This document shows positions 6,476 through 9,327 of a DNA stretch of 9,327 nt, in pieces. Position numbers and translations under genes: made by a program. This stretch comes from JBMDXB01 sp048594975. Its GTDB lineage: Bacteria > Acidobacteriota > Vicinamibacteria > Vicinamibacterales > 2-12-FULL-66-21. The first letter of the stretch is position 1. Every line of letters starts with the position of its first letter. Below the pieces are notes generated by a model. That model did not search any database, had not been told where the DNA came from, and saw only the letters and a program-made list of their open reading frames with translations. The stretch is from positions 1 through 9,327 of the forward strand of contig JBMDXQ010000132.1 in NCBI GenBank assembly GCA_048594975.1, given 5' to 3'.

Positions 6476-6816
6476 ACCGAACAGATGCGTGCACCCTGCA
6501 ACGTCGGCGAAGGCCTCGATGGAGATGCGCTCGATGGACGGCGTGAAATCGCTCAGGACTCCGAGGGCGGCGTCGCCGAGCCGTTGGTATTCGTGGAATG
6601 GCCGCCGACAAACACGAGGTCGGGACAGAGTTGTCGCGCGCGCCGTCCAGGCATGCCGCTTCGTATGCCGAAGGCCCGCGCTTCGTACGAGGCCGCGAGG
6701 ACGACGCCGCCGCCGACCCCAATCGGCTTGCCTCGGAGTCGAGGGTCGAGCAGCCGTTCGACCGACGCATAAAAGGCGTCGAGGTCCGCGTGGAGAATGG
6801 TGGCTGTGGAACCCAT
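6476..6816 (-). pseudogene. dinB: Y-family DNA polymerase (DinB-like), N-terminal third
   Basis: This is the start of the split translesion polymerase. ATG at 6816 has a strong GGGAGG Shine-Dalgarno sequence (6829-6824, 7-nt spacer). The protein begins with the catalytic motif ILHADLDAFYASVE (D11 expected as metal ligand) and continues PRLRGKPIGVGGGVVLAASY and EARAFGIRSGMP. Near 6595 one base is missing (GGCCATTCCAC where GGCCATTTCCAC would read GGHFHEYQRLG), shifting the frame. It then reads EYQRLGDAALGVLSDFTPSI, ERISIEAFADVAGCTHLFG. The second catalytic motif, normally SIDEA, is SIEA here because the aspartate codon between 6517 and 6518 is absent. The homology stops at 6476, where a foreign gene fragment begins. 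The rest of the gene is at 1746-2641. The break, frameshift and missing metal ligand together mean no active enzyme. Confidence 0.87.
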
Positions 6817-6843
6817 CTCGTGGCCTCCCGCCTGCAGGGCGAA

Positions 6844-6871
6844 AGTATAGCGAACGTAACGACTCCCGCAA
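6844..6871 (-). promoter_or_regulatory. sigma-70-type promoter of the split polymerase gene
   Basis: On the minus strand TTGCGG (6871-6866) and TATACT (6849-6844) are separated by 16 bp. The predicted start at about 6837 gives a leader of some 20 nt containing the GGGAGG ribosome binding site. I see no canonical LexA box over it, so SOS control is not supported from sequence. Confidence 0.55.
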
Positions 6872-7059
6872 GACGGACAAGACGCAGAACGGAGGCGTCT
6901 CGGCCGGACGAAGCACGATCACCATCCGGTGCACGACGCGGTCGGCAACGCCGAGGCGCCGGTTCGTCTCTTCGACGGCGAGCGGTGAACCTGCTGGACA
7001 CCTCGGCGATGAAAAGGGCCTGATGCGTCTCGGGACGACGTTGCGAAGGGACTGTGACC
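6850..7059. other. no gene recognised between DUF1801 remnant and polymerase promoter
   Basis: One DUF1801 frame stays open to a TGA at 6921-6919, but the residues after about 7060 do not resemble the family. They may be non-coding or the result of a lost stop codon. Nothing else is visible. Confidence 0.4.
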
Positions 7060-7404
7060 TCTGTCCTCCGCAATCCTCGCCTTCACCAGCTTGCGAACGA
7101 GAGTGGCCGGTAGGCCATTTCGAGCCGAGAATCGAATGGTTCCTCGGCCGGTGTCGTAGACCGGCGAGATCTGCCTTGAGTGTTGCGACAGTGTCGCCGC
7201 TCATCGGATGGATAGAACAGTGGTTCGGCCCTGAAGCCGGCAATCAGCTTACCGTTCAGGCGGAACGCAGGCATCCCATAGCTGATGCACTCCTCTGCGT
7301 CTGGTGCTGCAGCATGGACGGCCCGACGAACCATTTGAAGCGCGGTGCGGTTCAAGTGACAGCCCGACCAGATATTCGTCAATGGTGCGCGGCTTCGTAG
7401 CCAC
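7060..7404 (-). pseudogene. DUF1801 (YdhG-like) protein with three frameshifts
   Basis: This is a small cytoplasmic protein of the DUF1801 family, whose function is unknown. The best start is GTG at 7404, because AAGGAG (7416-7411) sits 6 nt before it and the protein then begins VATKPRTIDEYLVGLS, as family members do. An ATG at 7410 would directly abut that ribosome binding site. Three blocks in different frames follow: TALQMVRRAVHAAAPDAEE with CISYGMPAFRLNGKLIAGF (shift near 7350), GPNHCSIHPMSGDTVATLKA (shift near 7235), then DTGRGTIRFSARNGLPATLV and RKLVKARIAED (shift near 7165). Full-length homologues are about 115-125 residues, so the pieces together are complete. Three shifts within 350 bp point to decay, or to poor base calling in this stretch. 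The gene starts 19 bp after the preceding gene. Confidence 0.72.
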
Positions 7405-7423
7405 AGGCATCTCCTTGCGGTCG

Positions 7424-7798
7424 TCAGGTCGTGGGCCAGAAGATTTCGTTCTCTTCGATCTCTCGAAAGCACTCGGCCACCGTCAGTCCACGGAAGACCG
7501 TGAACCACTTGCCGGTGTGGCGGAAGTACGCGAGCTCGAACCTTCCGAAGCCGATCAGCGTCATTCGCGTGTGCCGGACCACGAAATCGTCTTCAGGCCT
7601 GCGGCTCCGAGCGCGGTATCGAACATTGAGGTAGAACGCCTTGCCGCGCCACTCGGAGAACACGGCGATCGGATAGTTGAACGGACCGAGATCCTGTGAG
7701 CGCAATTCGAGGAGCCGCGCGAACTTGGCCTTCAGCCACGTGTCGGCCCACCGATCGACCTGCTGCCGGAGCTGCGCCGGCACGTTCGCTCCGCCCAT
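7424..7798 (-). CDS. conserved hypothetical protein, 124 aa
   Basis: This is an intact 124-residue protein without a signal peptide or membrane segment. The middle (NYPIAVFSEWRGKAFYLNVR) and the later part (TLIGFGRFELAYFRHTGKWF, AECFREIEENEIFWP) are rich in aromatic residues and read like a compact single-domain fold. I recognise this as a recurrent small conserved protein type but cannot assign a Pfam family with confidence. DUF3024-like is a possibility. Its ATG lies 4 bp after the stop of the 83-aa gene (TGA at 7805-7803), which indicates translational coupling in one operon. No strong Shine-Dalgarno sequence is seen. The frame is undamaged, unlike its neighbours on both sides of the pair. 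Confidence 0.75.
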   Translation of the reverse strand: MGGANVPAQLRQQVDRWADTWLKAKFARLLELRSQDLGPFNYPIAVFSEWRGKAFYLNVRYRARSRRPEDDFVVRHTRMTLIGFGRFELAYFRHTGKWFTVFRGLTVAECFREIEENEIFWPTT

Positions 7799-7802
7799 GT
7801 CG

Positions 7803-8054
7803 TCATCCGCCGGCGTGTTGCGCGCGGAACATCGTCAGTTCCCAGGTGTTGGATCGCTCGTCGTGGCGTACAAGATACGTGTCGCCGTCTGCGCCTCTCA
7901 GCTTGAAGTACCGGTGGTCGGGCGCCAGCCAGGCGTCGAGCACCTCCTCGACGGCGATGCGACGGTCACCAACAATCAGCGCGCGCGGCGTCTGTTCGCC
8001 GCGATGGCCGGCGTAGCATTCGACACCAACGGTGAGGAGCCCTGGTTCACGCAT
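7803..8054 (-). CDS. conserved hypothetical protein, up to 83 aa
   Basis: This is a small soluble protein: VECYAGHRGEQTPRALIVGD, VEEVLDAWLAPDHRYFKLRG, DTYLVRHDERSNTWELTMFR. Proteins with this pattern (VECYxGxR, a tryptophan plus DHxYFKxR, and a YLLRHD...WEL end) recur as short stand-alone genes. I know no function for them. The pattern suggests a small beta-rich fold. The ATG at 8054 gives ten residues before the conserved VECYAG, so a later start is possible. It is 34 bp after the RES gene stop and 4 bp before the 124-aa gene, so it fits an operon with both. It does not resemble an Xre/MbcA antitoxin. Confidence 0.72.
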   Translation of the reverse strand: MREPGLLTVGVECYAGHRGEQTPRALIVGDRRIAVEEVLDAWLAPDHRYFKLRGADGDTYLVRHDERSNTWELTMFRAQHAGG

Positions 8055-8088
8055 CGGAGCACCCGTTCCTTGCGCCGATCGTAGCGCA

Positions 8089-8573
8089 TTACTTCTTCCG
8101 CATTCTGGGATCGAAACTGAAAGGCTCCGAACGGCCGACCACGATCCGGGCGAACTCTCGATGGGAGGGGTTCATCACGAAGTTGCGCTCGTGGAGGACC
8201 CCGACGGAAGGCACTGAGAGAACTGCTGTTCTGGATGAGCGGAACCACTGCTCGCCAAGCACTGCGAGCGCGGGCGGAGCAGAAAATGTTCGCCAGCCGG
8301 CCGGCAACGTTTCCAGTGCGACAGCTTCGGTGGCGATGTCGTCGTGGATTTCCACGGGAACCGCGAGGAGGTCCGTCGGCTCGAGATCGGAATCGGTGTG
8401 GACGAACCGCTCCAAGGGGCCAGTGACAGCGGTGCCGACGCGAACACCGCCGGAATGCCTCGTGGCGTCCAGCGGCTGCCATGACGCCGCGCGCCCTCGC
8501 CATCGAATGCGGCGTGAGCGGCCCTGGCGATTCGCCTTAGGGCCTGGGATCGCCGAGTCGATCGAATGTGCAT
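8089..8573 (-). pseudogene. RES-domain toxin-like protein with one frameshift
   Basis: RES-domain proteins are toxins of type II toxin-antitoxin modules that deplete NAD+. The N-terminal block reads ALRRIARAAHAAFDGEGARR, then HGSRWTPRGIPAVFASAPLS. Near 8415 one base is missing (CTGGCCCCTTGG where CTGGCCGCCTTGG would hold the frame). The rest continues LERFVHTDSDLEPTDLLAVP, LETLPAGWRTFSAPPAL, SSRTAVLSVPSVGVLHERNF, NPSHREFARIVVGRSEPFSF and DPRMRKK, ending in TAA at 8091-8089. The Arg, Glu (LERFVH) and Ser (VLSVPS) that name the family are present across the two frames. The usual tyrosine in the VYTS motif is Phe (VFAS). ATG at 8573 is taken as start. It fits the family but has no clear ribosome binding site. 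No antitoxin gene precedes it, because only 94 bp separate it from the divergent ArsR gene. Confidence 0.8.
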
Positions 8574-8629
8574 CGAGATATTGGGTCGATTGCGGGGAAG
8601 GCGGCCGGCAATGCTCCCTCGGCCTCCCC

Positions 8630-8658
8630 TTGCATGCCGTCAGTCCATGTGTTATATA
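8630..8658 (+). promoter_or_regulatory. promoter of the ArsR-SRPBCC operon
   Basis: TTGCAT (8630-8635) and TATATA (8653-8658) are 17 bp apart. The predicted transcription start, near 8665, is only a few bases before the ATG at 8668, so the message would be nearly leaderless. The -10 overlaps the left arm of the palindrome, as expected for repression. Confidence 0.55.
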
Positions 8659-8679
8659 CTGAACCGAATGGTTCAGTAT
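8656..8679. promoter_or_regulatory. palindromic operator, probably for the ArsR repressor
   Basis: Arms ATACTGAACC (8656-8665) and GGTTCAGTAT (8670-8679) are a perfect inverted repeat around a 4-base GAAT spacer. The site spans the -10, the predicted transcript start and the ATG of the ArsR gene. A site here would block both polymerase binding and early elongation, so autorepression is the natural reading (inference). Confidence 0.75.
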
Positions 8680-9033
8680 TCGAGCCCCCGCCTCGATGCC
8701 TCGTTCGCCGCGCTCTCGGACGCCACCCGACGCGGCGTGCTGGAGCAGCTCGGGCGTGCAGACGCGTCGATCACGGACCTTGCCGTGAAGTTCCAGATGA
8801 CCCTCACGGGCATGAAAAAGCACGTCGGTGTCCTGGAGCAGGCAGGGCTCGTAACCACGGAGAAGGTCGGGCGCGTGCGGACCTGCAAGCTCGGCCTAGG
8901 CGCACTGGAGGAAGAGGCGGCATGGATCGAGAGGTACCGCCAGCTCTGGGAGGCACGCTTCGACGAGCTGGACAAGGTCGTCGAGGAACTAAAACGGAGG
9001 GAGAAGCTTGATGGACGCAAGAAGAGACAGTGA
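8668..9033 (+). CDS. ArsR-family winged-helix repressor (SRPBCC-linked type)
   Basis: This is a 121-residue dimeric DNA-binding repressor. DASFAALSDATRRGVLEQLG (residues 10-29) is the first helical part, ASITDLAVKFQMTLTGMKKH and VGVLEQAGLV (33-62) the helix-turn-helix, and TTEKVGRVRTCKLG (63-76) the wing. A long C-terminal helix (about 81-112, rich in Glu, Arg, Leu and Trp) likely mediates dimerisation. The ELCVCDL metal site of arsenic or cadmium sensors is absent, so it is of the non-metal type that pairs with SRPBCC proteins. ATG 8668 is chosen because the conserved region starts right after it and the operator and promoter fit it. An upstream in-frame ATG at 8566 would place its N-terminus in the promoter region. 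The stop overlaps the next gene. Confidence 0.92.
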   Translation: MVQYSSPRLDASFAALSDATRRGVLEQLGRADASITDLAVKFQMTLTGMKKHVGVLEQAGLVTTEKVGRVRTCKLGLGALEEEAAWIERYRQLWEARFDELDKVVEELKRREKLDGRKKRQ

Positions 9034-9327
9034 GCCCACACCCATGAAGAACCCGACGACGACGGAACGCACGTCCGACCGTGAGCTTGTCGTCACGCGG
9101 ACCTTCAACGGCCCGGCGCGCATCGTCTTCGAGGCGTGGACCAGGCCCGAGCTGTTCAAGCGGTGGTGGGTACCGAAATCGACCGACATGTCCCTGCTTT
9201 CCTGCGAGATGGATGTTCGTGTCGGGGGCACGTACCGGTTGGTGTTCCGCCACGATGCGTTCCCAGAGCCCATGGCGTTCTTCGGTAGATACCTCGAAGT
9301 GACACCGCACTCGCGCCTCGTCTGGAC
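9011..9327 (+). CDS. SRPBCC/AHSA1-family protein, 3' end outside the window
   Basis: This is the N-terminal part (about 105 residues) of a START-like SRPBCC protein, the Hsp90-ATPase-activator-homologue type that follows ArsR genes. These proteins have a hydrophobic ligand cavity, but the ligand is unknown. Visible motifs are RELVVTRTFNGPARIVFEAW, TRPELFKRWWVP, SCEMDVRVGGTYRLVFR and MAFFGRYLEVTPHSRLVW, all as in the family. ATG at 9011 is preferred. GGAGG at 8997-9001 lies 9 nt before it, giving a 23-nt overlap with the ArsR gene and so translational coupling. ATG 9044 in the same frame is the alternative and would start closer to the conserved domain, but with a weak ribosome binding site. 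The gene is cut by the window end. Confidence 0.9.
   Translation, partial: MDARRDSEPTPMKNPTTTERTSDRELVVTRTFNGPARIVFEAWTRPELFKRWWVPKSTDMSLLSCEMDVRVGGTYRLVFRHDAFPEPMAFFGRYLEVTPHSRLVW

Noticed and set aside
6837..6880. SOS (LexA) box at the polymerase promoter
   Set aside because: GTTACGTTCG near the promoter is not a recognisable LexA palindrome.
6489..7400. 303-aa plus-strand ORF
   Set aside because: It is a shadow of the minus-strand polymerase N-terminus and DUF1801 gene, with no ribosome binding site or domain.
1..9327. CRISPR array, retron, or phage-defence system
   Set aside because: No regularly spaced repeats, reverse transcriptase, Cas or restriction-modification proteins are visible. 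The RES-like gene is the only defence-type candidate.

Overview
This is a GC-rich bacterial window. Its gene families (FG-GAP/VCBS secreted protein, DUF4287-DUF5655 protein, ArsR-SRPBCC pair, short conserved proteins) would fit a soil-type Acidobacteriota or similar phylum. That assignment is inference from family recognition and no marker gene settles it. Most genes are on the minus strand. The IS481 transposase, the DUF4287-DUF5655 gene and the ArsR/SRPBCC pair are on the plus strand.

Layout. Bases 1-318 hold no intact gene, only what may be the displaced N-terminus of the transposase. An IS481-type DDE transposase (319-1446) follows, with its C-terminus running through two copies of a GTTACCCATGT motif typical of IS481 ends. 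Directly after it lies the 3' half of a tRNA-Pro gene (1459-1503, minus), cut at the anticodon loop. From 1746 to 2641 (minus) runs the C-terminal two thirds of a Y-family DNA polymerase (DinB-like). Its N-terminal third is found 3.8 kb away at 6476-6816 (minus). The two pieces are complementary and in the same orientation, so one polymerase gene has been split by a passenger segment of about 3.8 kb (about 2642-6475).

The passenger segment carries no recognisable transposase or integrase. It holds a small remnant of an FG-GAP gene (an 85-bp repeat of the end of the full gene), an outer-membrane beta-barrel-like gene with an in-frame TGA after its signal peptide, an intact DUF4287-DUF5655 gene, an intact secreted FG-GAP repeat protein, and the C-terminal end of a carboxypeptidase-regulatory-like protein that is cut at the right junction.

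Upstream of dinB on the minus strand is an operon-like run: RES-domain toxin (8573-8089, one frameshift, no antitoxin seen), an 83-aa conserved protein (8054-7803), a 124-aa conserved protein (7798-7424) and a DUF1801 gene (7404 to about 7060, three frameshifts). dinB follows with its own promoter and a strong ribosome binding site. Divergent from the RES gene is an ArsR-family repressor (8668-9033) with a perfect 10-bp-arm palindrome over its start codon, translationally coupled to an SRPBCC/AHSA1 protein that runs off the window end.

Main themes. The window contains much decay: a split polymerase that has also lost a catalytic aspartate codon, several frameshifts, a nonsense codon, a truncated transposase and a half tRNA. 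Some single-base shifts could be sequencing errors (several sit in short homopolymers). The 3.8-kb split, the missing aspartate codon and the half tRNA are not easily explained that way. I did not find a convincing new multi-gene system. The best leads are the passenger insertion in dinB, the tRNA-Pro remnant as a possible attachment-site scar, and the RES toxin without a visible antitoxin.
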